From Rhodamnia argentea (lineage: Eukaryota > Streptophyta > Magnoliopsida > Myrtales > Myrtaceae), in assembly GCF_020921035.1 (NCBI RefSeq), contig NC_063150.1, positions 7,378,001-7,442,000 of the forward strand: a stretch of 64,000 nt of DNA, in the 5' to 3' direction. The notes under the pieces are model-generated. The model had not been told where the DNA came from. It worked only from the letters and a program-made list of their open reading frames with translations, and ran no database searches. The translations under genes and the position numbers were made by a program. Shown here in pieces: positions 35,941-48,339 of the stretch; positions within the stretch are counted from its first letter, which is position 1; each line of letters starts with the position of its first letter.

Positions 35941-36860
35941 GTCCTTACGGAAGTTGAATAGATGGATTGCATTTTTCCCATTAGGTAGTATACATAAACT
36001 GATGCAGCAGCCTACGGGTGCAAAATTGGTTAACAAGGGAAAATTAGAGAAAATAAAAGAAGGGAAAATCAGAGTCAATAAGTCAATGGGAGTGGGTCTA
36101 CCACTAGACAAAAAAAAAAGGGCGAAGGAAACGACAGAAATATTTAAAGGGTGAGAAGGGGTGGTAGGCTCCGGAGGTGGGATGTTTTTGGAATCCTTGA
36201 TTAACAAAAATGGAGGGTCGATAATGAAAACTTTTCGACTTTTGAGTGACAGATGTTGGAAAAAGGAGGAAAAAGTGGGGGCCAAAAAGAAAAAAAGAAA
36301 GAAGGACATCCTAATCTCGATCGATAATTTTGCCTTTCTTCTCTTTCTAGAAGAACTTTAGTTTCTCATGCATCGAAATCCTTTCCGCCAGTTGGATTTC
36401 ATCTAGAAGGGTGTGGGCTCAACCTCGTCCGTAACCCTCTCTTTCTGTCCCTCCGACATCTGATTCTCCTCGTCATGCATTACCTGGGAAGATTATGAAT
36501 GGAGGAATTGTCCTGTAACCCCTCAAGTCGGTTATTGCCGAGCGTTTGATCTGGATGCGACGGATTTCACGTTCGTATTACGGCTGGAATGGTTAGCGTC
36601 TCGCTCCGATTTACGTCGGTTAACAATTCTTGTTACAAGACTCCTTTGTTTTCGTGGAAATTCAGTAACTTACAAATGGTTCACGGGCATCACCAAACGG
36701 AGAAAAATATTTCTTGAAATTGGTGATTTTTCGCGGAAAAAAATGTTTTGGAGTCTAGAACATGTGATTTACTCTTTGCATTTGATGGCAGCCGGCCACG
36801 TAAGACAGATCGTGGAACAAGAAACAAAGACAGCCCCACGTTTTGTACGCACACAAAATC
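35941..36860. other. Intergenic, no gene recognised
   Basis: Purine-rich low-complexity sequence to about 36.3 kb, then spacer. Open frames here are Lys- or Phe-rich shadows of A/T runs. Confidence 0.45.
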
Positions 36861-36872
36861 CCAGGTTGACGC

Positions 36873-36880
36873 TATAAATA
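36873..36880 (+). promoter_or_regulatory. TATA box of the small acidic protein gene
   Basis: A CTATAAATAC motif (TATAAATA at about 36873-36880) is 160 bp upstream of the ATG at 37037. No earlier ATG opens a longer frame in the proposed leader. Confidence 0.55.
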
Positions 36881-37036
36881 CGAACTTCCATGCGGCAAAG
36901 ACCAGACTTTCCCTTCCAAAAGTAAAAACCAAGTCAAGAGAAACTTGTCCACGAGACCACTTTGGAAAGAGAGAAAGAAGATAGGGTGGGTCGTGATTCG
37001 GGGAAAAAACAAAAGAAAGAAAGGCGCACGACATAA

Positions 37037-37516
37037 ATGGAGAGGAAGGACACGGTCATCGACGTCTCGCCTTTCTCGCTCATCGAAGCCACCGGCGATT
37101 CAGAGGCCGACTCCGATCTGGCCGTGACTCGCAACGATCCTGGCCTCACTAGTAGCGCGGCATACGACGGCGGCGGCGACTGCGAGGATGCGGAATCTTG
37201 CAGCAGCGAGTGGTCTTCTTACGAGCTCTGTAATAACCACGATGTTTGGGATTTAGATGGCGGGGACACCGTAGCAGGTGGCGGCGCGGACGAGAGCGAT
37301 CCGTGGCGGTGGACGGGCGAAACAGGGTACAATGAACACGTCGAGCAGCGGCGGCGGTGGCTTGAAGGCGAGGGACCGTCTGTTTCGGAGGAAGTCAATA
37401 GCTTCGACAACGACGAGGAGATCAACAAGAAGCCTAGCGGAATTGTGTCGAGCGAAGTGCATCTGAGTGAGACGGAGAAGAGTAGGTTGTTTTGGGAGGC
37501 TTGCCTAGCATCATAA
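37037..37516 (+). CDS. Uncharacterised acidic plant protein, single exon
   Basis: A 159-codon frame in locally GC-rich sequence, starting MERKDTVIDVSPFSLIEATG and ending EKSRLFWEACLAS. The first 110 residues are rich in Asp, Glu, Gly and Ser and look disordered. A W-x-W/R-rich stretch (PWRWTGETG, about residues 89-97) and the hydrophobic C-terminal tail are the only ordered-looking parts. There is no signal peptide, membrane segment or known catalytic motif. The base composition, an upstream TATA box and the lack of stop codons support a real gene. I recall small plant proteins ending in a similar FWEACLAS tail but no assigned function. It lies 209 bp from the convergent stop codon of the peroxidase, so their 3' UTRs may approach or overlap. 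Confidence 0.75.
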   Translation: MERKDTVIDVSPFSLIEATGDSEADSDLAVTRNDPGLTSSAAYDGGGDCEDAESCSSEWSSYELCNNHDVWDLDGGDTVAGGGADESDPWRWTGETGYNEHVEQRRRWLEGEGPSVSEEVNSFDNDEEINKKPSGIVSSEVHLSETEKSRLFWEACLAS

Positions 37517-37724
37517 CTTCGATCTACCCAAAAAATATTTGTAATCTTTAAATGAGGATTGTCTTCTGGTATTTCATATAGGAATTACAGTAAATTCCCT
37601 TTATTTTTAATCACGACAACCTTAGCTACATACAACAGCTGCAATTAGCAACAACTGAGGAATCACTTCATGGCACGCTTAACCCTTATTGATCCATACA
37701 GATTGCTTCCTTGAACATGAGGAC

Positions 37725-40379
<2,655 letters not shown>

Positions 40380-40497
40380 CGTTGTTGCTTCCTCTCTTCT
40401 TTTCCTCGCTCACTCGAAATGAAGAACCAAACCCTAATACGATGGAAGCCTAGCTCTGTGTGTCTTGCATGCAATGAAATATCCCGGGCAAGCTCTC

Positions 40498-40507
40498 CCT
40501 TTTATAG
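40498..40507 (-). promoter_or_regulatory. TATA box of the peroxidase gene
   Basis: On the minus strand ACTATAAAAGGG lies about 120 bp upstream of the ATG at 40379. The tandem duplication in the upstream region starts only a few bases further away. Confidence 0.6.
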
Positions 40508-40944
40508 TGTTAATCTTGTCAACGTCTCGGGAAGCAACACGATAATATTACAAACTCATGACGATTGATTGCCCGACAATGGTGGGAGTTAATGCATGCA
40601 GAGATAAGCCAGCTAACCTAGAAAACGCTTCCTATTATTTCTTAATTCATTCCGATCCTCCACCATTATATTCGTCTAGAGTAAAATACAAGGGTAGAGG
40701 AATAGGTCCTTTGGAGTGAACATGTGATGCTGGGATACGAGGTACTTGTCTATTATTATTTTCCTTTGTTGCTTGGTCAGATCGACATCGAGAGATTCCT
40801 CTTCCAACGGAGTTAAGATGTAGCCTTCACCAGAGAGTCATAAGCAATCGCGCCCACGATGTGATCTTTTTGTATGCGCGTAACACATTAACAAAAGAAA
40901 AAATTGCATACCCTCATTTAGTCCTTGCAAGCCGTAAGAAGGTT

Positions 40945-41640
40945 GTATGAGAAAAGTACCAAAAAGGTCCTAAACTTATTGTATTTGTGTCAATTCAGTC
41001 TTAAATCTTTCAATTTTATCAATTGAGTCCTAAGCCCATTCATAATTTGCCAATTGAGTCTTTCTAGCTAATTCTGGCCCAAAATTGCTAACGTAAGCGC
41101 TGGAAATCTCACATGGCACGGCAAGCGGTCGGTGCTGACGTAAACAATTCTTACAATTTGAGATGTTCATTATCTTCTCTTCCAATTTTTTTTCCTTCCA
41201 TTTTGGCCGGCAAGGGTTGTGGCCCTCACTTGATTTGGGGGAGGCCCTTGCCGGCCGAGAAGGCCTCGCCCGCGGTTAGTGAGGTTGGCATGGCCATGCC
41301 CGGGCCCACCGCGGCCTCGACGATGGTGAGCAAGGGCATGAAGGCCCTCACCCGGATCAAGCATCGCCGGCCAAAATGGAAGTAAAAAAAAAAAAAGAAA
41401 TAAATAATTAAAAAAATTGACAAAAAATTTAATAAAATATAATTTTAGAGTTATCCGTGTCAATGCCGGTCGGCTGTGCCATGTAGGACGGTCGAAGTCC
41501 ACGTCGGTGACTTTCCGTCAAAATTGATTGGATGGATTTATTGGCAAAATCTTTAAAATGTTTAGAACTAAATTTGCACAATTGAAATGTTTATTACTGA
41601 AATGGCACAAATGCAATACTTTTAGGATTTTTTGTTATAT
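40945..41640. mobile_element. Family A TIR element with GC-rich core
   Basis: The left arm (AAAAAGGTCCTAAACTTATT, GTGTCAATTCAGTC) is inverted at the right (ACTGAAATGGCACAAATGCA, ATACTTTTAGGATTTTTTG). A second inner pair is TTGAGTCCTAAGC and AGAACTAAATTTGC. The core (41205-41380) is strongly GC-rich (GGCCGGCAAGGG, CTTGCCGGCCGAG) and open in several frames, but it has the same composition as other element cores here. I do not call it a gene. Confidence 0.8.
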
Positions 41641-41706
41641 ACTTTACCCTAGCATCAACCATAAAACAAGAAAATGTGTGGTCTCTACGTCTCTTTAGTG
41701 AGATAC

Positions 41707-41901
41707 CTAGCGTAGTTTCGGAGTTAAACCTGCGGAGATAAAAAATTTGTGGGAGATGATTCTTGGGGTAGGAGGAACTGAAGAATGCAGTCCCGTATCT
41801 ACGTTACTCGATCCGTTACTTGCTTCGTTGATGAAGTTAATTAAAGTGAACACGTCAAGGTCATCACGCACGAACCAGCCCGACTCAACTACCAACATCA
41901 A
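41707..41901 (-). other. Conserved short reading frame in block copy 1, unknown
   Basis: The minus-strand frame starts MMLVVESGWFVRDDLDVFTL and continues with SSVPPTPRIISH. The frame at 44438-44220 in copy 2 reads nearly the same (MMLVVESGRFVRDDLDVFTL). Most differences between the copies leave the frame open. The third copy (about 46460-46330) keeps SVPPTPRI but has a stop. A TATA-like CACTATAAGG lies about 120 bp upstream on the minus strand. No family is recognised; it may be the end of an exon rather than a complete gene. Confidence 0.35.
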
Positions 41902-42716
41902 TTTCCCAAGCCCAAAGGAAAAGACTACTAACTATAACTTAAATCACCATTCCAAGAGAATGAACGATTCATAACTTCAAGCAAGTCATACAGCTATTCT
42001 CAATTGCCCTTATAGTGTCATCGCTTCAGCAGGAAGCTGCTTCTTTTGAGGGGTGAGCAGCCAGGCTGGTTCAATAATCCAGGAAATCCAACCGAAACAG
42101 ACTTACTCGACCGGTACGCATGGGACTGGTTAGGTTCCTGGATTAAAAAAAAAAAATGGAGAAATGGTCCCAAGCTTATACTATGAACTGTCGGGGTTAT
42201 ATTTGTTGGAGATGAGCTGCGAACGAGAGAAGTTTGGGAATCCCGTCAATACCTTAATAACTAGTTTAGAATTGATCACCTTTTACATCTTCCCCTCTTA
42301 TTCAAGGACTCAAATGCAACACTCAATGAGAACGAAATGTCGGCCAAAACTCGACCAACTTGAGGAAGAGCTTGCCTGTGAGCCAAACTCTATATCGTTC
42401 CTCTCCTTCCATATATTTAGTAGATTTCTAAAATCACGTTTGTTAGGGATGAAAATTATTTTGTAGATGGTAAATTTGAATGGTCGATAGTGAGTTTGAA
42501 ATACTGTCGATGGATATAAAATGATTGCCAACTTATTAGTTAGGTCAACTGCTAGTAACTTTTTGACCAAAAAAAGAAAAAAAAAACTGCTAGTAACTTA
42601 TCAATAGAGAAATAATTTACCATCCTCGCACCCAATGGTAGCTTACCGATCGTTTTTGAATGTTACAAGGGAACCTCTTCATTAGCACTAAACCGATTGA
42701 TTGACTCCTTATCGTA

Positions 42717-42975
42717 TCGATGCATTCTCCTCAAATTAGCAATTGATACCTCATGTATCGTTCTATAAAATTGAGAATGAAATTGTCTTTACAGCTCAGC
42801 CCCAAGTACGGATTGAATTAGGATATAAATTCATATGCTAAGTATACGCAGTGTTTGGCAAAAACAAAGGGAACAACCTAAGTCTTAGGAATCCATTTGT
42901 TTCTACCTCTCCACATTGGGCACTAAATCGACCAAAATGTTTCAAGAGTCGATTGATCGTCTTCACCAGTAAAAA
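42717..42975 (-). pseudogene. Degraded gypsy gag fragment in block copy 1
   Basis: Nucleotide sequence is clearly homologous to the gag frame at 45297-45560 (shared ATTGATACCTCATGTATCG, TGTCTTTACAGCTCAGCC, AGGGAACAACCTAAGTCT), but the frame is interrupted. It was present before the block was duplicated. Confidence 0.65.
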
Positions 42976-43681
42976 CAACGAAGATTTAATTTCAATAAGT
43001 TAGTTTACTTTAAAAAAAGTTAGTAATTTACTATTACACTGACATTCGTAAGTCATTGACATCGTAAATTACATCAAAATACGTAATCGGCAGGTTACTA
43101 GTTTCGCGGTTTACTAATAGGATCAAGATTTTACCAATAGTGTTACATGTTTACTATAAAGTGGTCCACTGTTCCTTTTTTCCCTCTCTGGTTTAGGTGG
43201 AAAGCCTGGTAAATTGATCGGTAGGACAATTTCTTTGATTCAGAAGTTTCCATATACTCTACAATCCAACCTTGCTTCACCAGTGTCACCTTCAGACTTC
43301 TACCTCTCATTTCTTGGATAGATCTTGGGAAGCAACAAGATAGATTACAAACATATGATTATTAATTGACCGACACAAGGTTGCCCTGTTGTTTGTTAAT
43401 TCATTCCAATCATCCACCATGTGATGCTGGGATCCGAGGAATTTGGTCCTTATTAGTGAGATTTCCCTTCCAAAGGAGTTGAGATGTAGCCTCCACCAGA
43501 GAGTCATGAGCAATCGCCCACGAAGCAATCTTTAGTATGCGCGTAACATATCGATACCAAAAGAGTATCGCATACACACATTTGTCCTGGAGCGCCGGAA
43601 GAAGGCGGTGGAATCAATCACGAAACAAGAAAATACGTGGTCTCTATGTCTCTTTGATGAGGTACATAGGACAGAAGATAC

Positions 43682-44190
43682 CAGAAGTGTCAAAGTTTAT
43701 GTACAACACTCACTTTAGCACCAAAAATTTTCACCAGTTCTCTTCAACGCCAAATCGGAGAAAAAACGGTCACTTAAGTGCTAACGGTGAGAGATTCCGG
43801 CCAAACTGATTACGTGGCATTTTTTTTATATTAATTTTTAATGTTACGAGGATTTTTTTTAAAAGGCAATCCATGTGGCATTTTTTTTAAAATTAAATTA
43901 AATTTAAAAATAAGCAAAAAATATTTTTTAAAATATTTTGATTTTTTAAGTTTATTTTTAAAATTTTTAAATTTTTTTTAACTTTTAACTTTTTTTCATT
44001 GCTGATTGGAATCCTCCGATAAGCCATGTAGGATTAGGTTATTAATAAATAAATGCGACGTAAGATTTTCGACAAAATTCATTGAAGTTGGCATTCAAAT
44101 AATCGTTTTTCAAAAAAATTAACACTTAAGTGATAAAAAAAAAAAATTGGCATTAAAATGAGCGCTATACACAAATTTTGATACTTCTGA
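43682..44190. mobile_element. MITE-like TIR element in block copy 2
   Basis: The left end CAGAAGTGTCAAAGTTTATG followed by TACAACACTCA is mirrored by the right end TGAGCGCTATACACAAATTT then TGATACTTCTG. Inner motifs CACTTAAGTG occur on both sides. The interior is AT-rich and non-coding. Confidence 0.75.
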
Positions 44191-44219
44191 TGTCCTTTTG
44201 CCGGTACCATAGTGTGGTT

Positions 44220-44438
44220 TCATATTGTTTCTTGAGGCAAAAATCGATTTAATATCGGAGTTAAACCTGTGGGGATCCAAAGTTCGTGGGAGATGATTCT
44301 TGGGGTTGGAGGAACTGAAGAATGCAGTCCCATATCTACGTTACTTGATCTGTTACTTGTTTCGTTGATGATGTTAATTAAAGTGAACACGTCAAGGTCA
44401 TCACGCACGAACCTGCCCGACTCAACTACCAACATCAT
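44220..44438 (-). other. Conserved short reading frame in block copy 2, unknown
   Basis: 72 codons, the counterpart of 41901-41707 (see that entry), extended at the C-terminus. Conservation of SSNVD-GLHSSVPPTPRIISH across copies is notable, but no function can be named. Confidence 0.35.
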
Positions 44439-45296
44439 TTTCCCAAGCCCAAAGGAAAAGACTACTAACTATAACTCAAGTCACCATTCCTATCTCCAAA
44501 GAATTGACGACTCATAAAACTTCAAGCAAGTCATATAGCTATGTTCTTTTACAAGGGCTGAGCAACTGGCCGGTTCAATAATCCAGGGAATCGAACCGAA
44601 TTCGACTTACTTGACCGGTTTGGCTGAGGACTGGTTAGGTTTCTGGGTTAAAGAATGGGGAAATGGTCCTGGGTTTATATTTCTAACTGTTGGGGTTATA
44701 TTTGTTGGAGATGATTTATGAACTAGATAAGTCTTGGAAACCCATCAATACCTTAACCACTATGCTATAGATTGTTTACATGATACGTTTTACTGAAATC
44801 GTGGTTGTATTAGTCAAAATTAAGTTTGGTTGAAATCGGGAACCGGCTCCCACATGGTAGATTTCAAATTCTTGATCTGGAACCCACCTACCTTAGAATT
44901 GACCACCTCTACATCTTCCCAACCTTATCCAAGGACTCAAAGGCAACACTTAATGAAAGGAAATGACGGCCAAAACTCGACCAACTTGAGGAGGAATTTT
45001 CCCAGAACCACAATCTATATCGTTCCTCTCCTTCCATATGTTTTTATAGATTTCTAAAATCACATTTGTCAGGGATCGAAATCTATTATGTACATGATAT
45101 ACTTAAATGGCCTATAGTGAGTTCGAAATTTTCTTGATCAATATAAACTGATTGCCAATTTATTAGTTCGGTCAACTGCTGGTAACTTATCAATAGAGAA
45201 ATAATTTTACCATTTATACTCCCAATGGTAGATTATCGATTCTGTTAATAACGTTACAAGTGAACCTCTTCATTAGTGACAACATAATCGATTGAC

Positions 45297-45560
45297 TCAT
45301 TGCCATATTGATACATCAACAATTGGTACCTCATGTGTCGTTTTATAAAATTGAGAATAAAATTGTCTTTCCATCTCAGCCCAAGTATGGATTGAATTAA
45401 GAGATAAATTCTTAGACCAAGTAAATACAGTTTTTGATAAAGACAAAGGGAACAATCTAAGTCTCAGGAATGCATTTGTTTCTGCCTCTTCACATTGGGC
45501 ACCGAATGGACCAACATGCTCAAGAGTTGATTGATCATCTTCACTAGTAAAAACAGCCAA
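45297..45560 (-). pseudogene. Ty3/gypsy gag (Retrotrans_gag) fragment in block copy 2
   Basis: An 87-codon minus-strand frame has the gag-domain pattern: LRLFPLSLSKTVFTWSKNLS, then IHTWAEMERQFYSQFY. This corresponds to the LFP-L-A-W--L-----SW--L---F---F motif of gypsy gag. Neither the rest of gag nor pol is present. It is a retrotransposon scrap carried inside the duplicated block. Confidence 0.75.
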
Positions 45561-45829
45561 GATTTAGTTGGAAGTTAGTAACTTACTATTGCATCGAGGG
45601 TCGTGAGTCGTTGACATTGCAAATTACATCAAAATATGTAATCGGCGGGGTTACCAGTTGCATAGTTTACTAATGGGATCTATATTTTACTAATAGTCTT
45701 ACATGGTCACTATGTAGTGGTCCCGCTGTTCCTTTTTTCCCTCTCTGGTTTAGTTGGAAAGCCTGGCAAATTGATCTGTAGGACAAATCCAAGCTAGCTT
45801 CACCAAAAATCACCTTCAGACTTCTACCT

Positions 45830-48290
45830 CTCATATCTTGGATAGATCTTTGGAAAGATAGATTACTTACCGACATAAGGTTGCTTGTTGTTAATTAATT
45901 CATTCCAATCCTCCACCATTGACCTCATTTTAGAGTAAAATAATGAATGCAGAGGATTTGTTCCTTTGGAGTGAACATGTGAAGCTGGGATTACGAGGGA
46001 TTTGTTTCTTATTAGTTTGTTTTGGCTTTGGCCAGCTTAGTTTGTTTTGGCTTTGGTCAACTCTAATACTCTGAGATTTCCCTTCCAGAGGAATTAAGAT
46101 GTAGCTTCCACGTGAGAGTAATAAGCAATCGTGCCTGCAAGGCGAGCTTTCATATAACACGTCAACTACCTCAAAAATCGAATAGACTCATGTAACCCTA
46201 GACCGGCGAAATGTCGCCGTAGAATCAAACATGAAAAAGCATCGATTTTCCGCCTCATCTCTCGAGACCTGATATAGTTAACACAAAGAGTTTTTTTTTT
46301 TTTTTTTGGTAACGTACTTAATACAAGAGTTAAACCCGCGGGGGTCCAAAATATGTGGGAGGTGATTCTTGGGGTAGGTGGAACTGAACAATGCAGTCCT
46401 TATTGCACGTTGCTTGATCTGCCACTTGCTTCTTTGAGCATGTTAATTAAAGTGAGCGCAAAACCTCCATCAGGTATCGCCTGATGATGGGCTCATCACC
46501 TTCCTCTAAGCTTTTGAGTGAAAATGAGGCTTCAGGCTCTGTTTTCTTTCTTTTGATCGACTCCGGGCTCCATTTATTTCGCGAATAACGTAACGAAAAA
46601 TACTCTTCAAAAAGTTGTTTTCTAGGAAAATGATAATTTTTTTGTGAAAAGTGTTTTTCATCACTTGGTGTGAAAAATCGGATTTGATTTTTCTCCATGC
46701 ACTACTTTCAATAATTTTTTTTATATATTTTTTTAAAAAATCAAAATTTTTAGTTATTTATCTTTATCTTTTTCCTTTTTTTATTTTCTCTTTTTATATT
46801 TTATTTTTCCTTTCTTTCTGACCGGGGGCGGGCGAGCTTGAGGCTCGGCTGGTCTTGGGGATCTCAAGCTCACTCGAGGCCTGTGAGGGTCGAGCTCGCC
46901 GAGTTGCGATGTGACCGATCGCCGGTTTACCGACTATCGCTGAGGTTTGCGGTTGGCAGAGGAAGAAGGAGGGAGGAGCTGTGGTGGACGAAGGAGGATG
47001 CAGGAGGAAGAAAGAGAAAAGAAAAGTATAAAATAAAATAAAATAAAATAAAAAATAAGAAAAAATAAGAAAAAATAAGAAAAGAAAAAAAGAAAAGATA
47101 AAAGAGAAGAGAAAAGAAAAAAAAGAAAAGAAGAATAAAAAAAATTCAATAAAAGGAAATGAAGGTAAAGGAATAGAGGGAGCAAAAATGAGGGAAAATA
47201 TTTTCCTCTTTTCAAAAAGGGAAAAATATTTTCCTCTTCCTCACTTTTGAAGGAGTTATTTTCCATGGTGAAAAATATTTTCCTAGACTAACTTACTTTT
47301 TGTGAATCAAACGCCGAAAAATCCGAAGAACGTTTCAGTTGTTTTCCACGAAACAAATGGAGCACAATGTAACTCTAATCACAACCGTTCCTATCTCCAT
47401 GAGATTGAACTACTTCCAACGCTTCAAGCAAGTTTGGTGTCTATTCTCAACTGCCAATATATAGTCATCACTTTAGCAGAAAGCCACTTCTTCTTTGGGG
47501 TGAGCGACCGGGCCTGTTCAATCCAAGGATCAAATCGAACTAGTGTTACTCGATCGATTGACATGAGAACTGGATAGGTTCCTATGTGAAGAATTGGGAA
47601 ACGTACGTTCCCGATTTGATACTGTGAACTGTGGAAGTCATTTATGTTGGAGATGGGTTATGAGCCTAGGAAGTCCAGGAAACCCATCAATGTCTTAACC
47701 ACTTTGCCACGGTATGTTTTCCTAAAATAACAGTTATATTATTAAAAGTTAGGCTCGAAATCTGGATCAACCTTGAAATCGATACGGTTCTCGGTGTTAA
47801 GAAGATGAAATCGATTATGACTGGATAGGTTTCGGTTTATGATTTGGAACCTACTTACCGTGAAACCGATCACTTCTACATCTTCCTATCTTATTCAAGG
47901 ACTCAAAGGCAACGCCAAATGAGAAGGAAATTTCAGCCAAAACTCGACCCATTTGAGGAGGATCTTGCCCATTAACCACTCTATACCGTTCCTCTCCTCC
48001 CATATATTTTGTAGATTTCTAAAATCACGTTTGCTAGGGACGGAAATCTGTTCCGTTCATGATAAATTTGAATAATCGATAGTGATTTCGAAATATCGTT
48101 GATAAATATAAACTGCATGCCAACTTTTTAATTCGGTCAACTGCTAGTAAATTATCAATAGAATAACAATTTGACCATTCTCTAACCCAATACTAGATTT
48201 TCAATTATTTTAAAATGTTACAAGTGAACCTCTTCATTAGTTAGTACGTTCCTTGAGATATTCCTATTCCTCTTCATTAGTTAGTACGTT
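45830..48290. repeat. Triplicated block, copy 3 (right-truncated)
   Basis: Segment A (45830-46230: GATCTTTGGAAAGATAGATT, GTGAAGCTGGGAT, GAATTAAGATGTAGC, AGCAATCG) and segment B (46320-48290: GGGAGGTGATTCTTGGGGTA, AAGGACTCAAAGGCAACGCC, GCCAAAACTCGACCC, GGTCAACTGCTAGTAAA). It is interrupted by a family C element (46565-47370). Its right end stops at the copia relic, so the rest of the copy and any further copy are lost. Confidence 0.8.
46565..47370. mobile_element. Family C TIR element with GC-rich core in block copy 3
   Basis: The left end GGCTCCATTTATTTCGCGAA is matched by inverted GTTTTCCACGAAACAAATGGA then GC at the right. Inner motifs TTTTCTAGGAAAATGATAAT and GAAAAATATTTTCCTAGACT are also inverted. 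The core (46815-46990) is GC-rich (GGGCGAGCTTGAGGCTCGGC), followed by a long AAAAGAAAAT low-complexity run. Open frames inside (for example 47266-46934 minus, nearly all Phe/Leu/Ser) are artefacts of that run. Confidence 0.75.
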
Positions 48291-48339
48291 CCTCAATTAT
48301 TTTCTAAGGAGTGGCAAAAGAAATTACTAGAAGATAACT

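Larger units (their letters stand above)
40510..43230. repeat. Triplicated block, copy 1 (peroxidase upstream region)
   Basis: Segment A (about 40510-40910) has GGGAAGCAACACGATA, GTGATGCTGGGAT, GGAGTTAAGATGTAGCC and AGAGAGTCATAAGCAATCG. Segment B (about 41645-43230) has GGGAGATGATTCTTGGGGTA, AAGGACTCAAATGCAACAC, GGCCAAAACTCGACCAACTT and GGTCAACTGCTAGTAAC. Both recur in the same order in the next two blocks. A family A element (40945-41640) separates A from B in this copy only. The left edge abuts the peroxidase TATA box. Confidence 0.85.
43318..45790. repeat. Triplicated block, copy 2
   Basis: Segment A (43318-43676: GGGAAGCAACAAGATAG, GTGATGCTGGGATCC, AGAGAGTCATGAGCAATCG) is followed by segment B (44205-45790: GGGAGATGATTCTTGGGGTT, AAGGACTCAAAGGCAACAC, GGCCAAAACTCGACC, GGTCAACTGCTGGTAAC). 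A different TIR element (43682-44190) lies between them. It is about 80-85% alike to copy 1 by eye. No peroxidase exon is present. Confidence 0.85.

Noticed and set aside
41113..41385. GC-rich open frames on both strands (also 41502-41170)
   Set aside because: They are the core of a family A transposon and recur in similar elements.
46934..47266. 110-codon minus-strand frame of Phe/Leu/Ser
   Set aside because: Translation of an AAAAGAAAAT low-complexity run.
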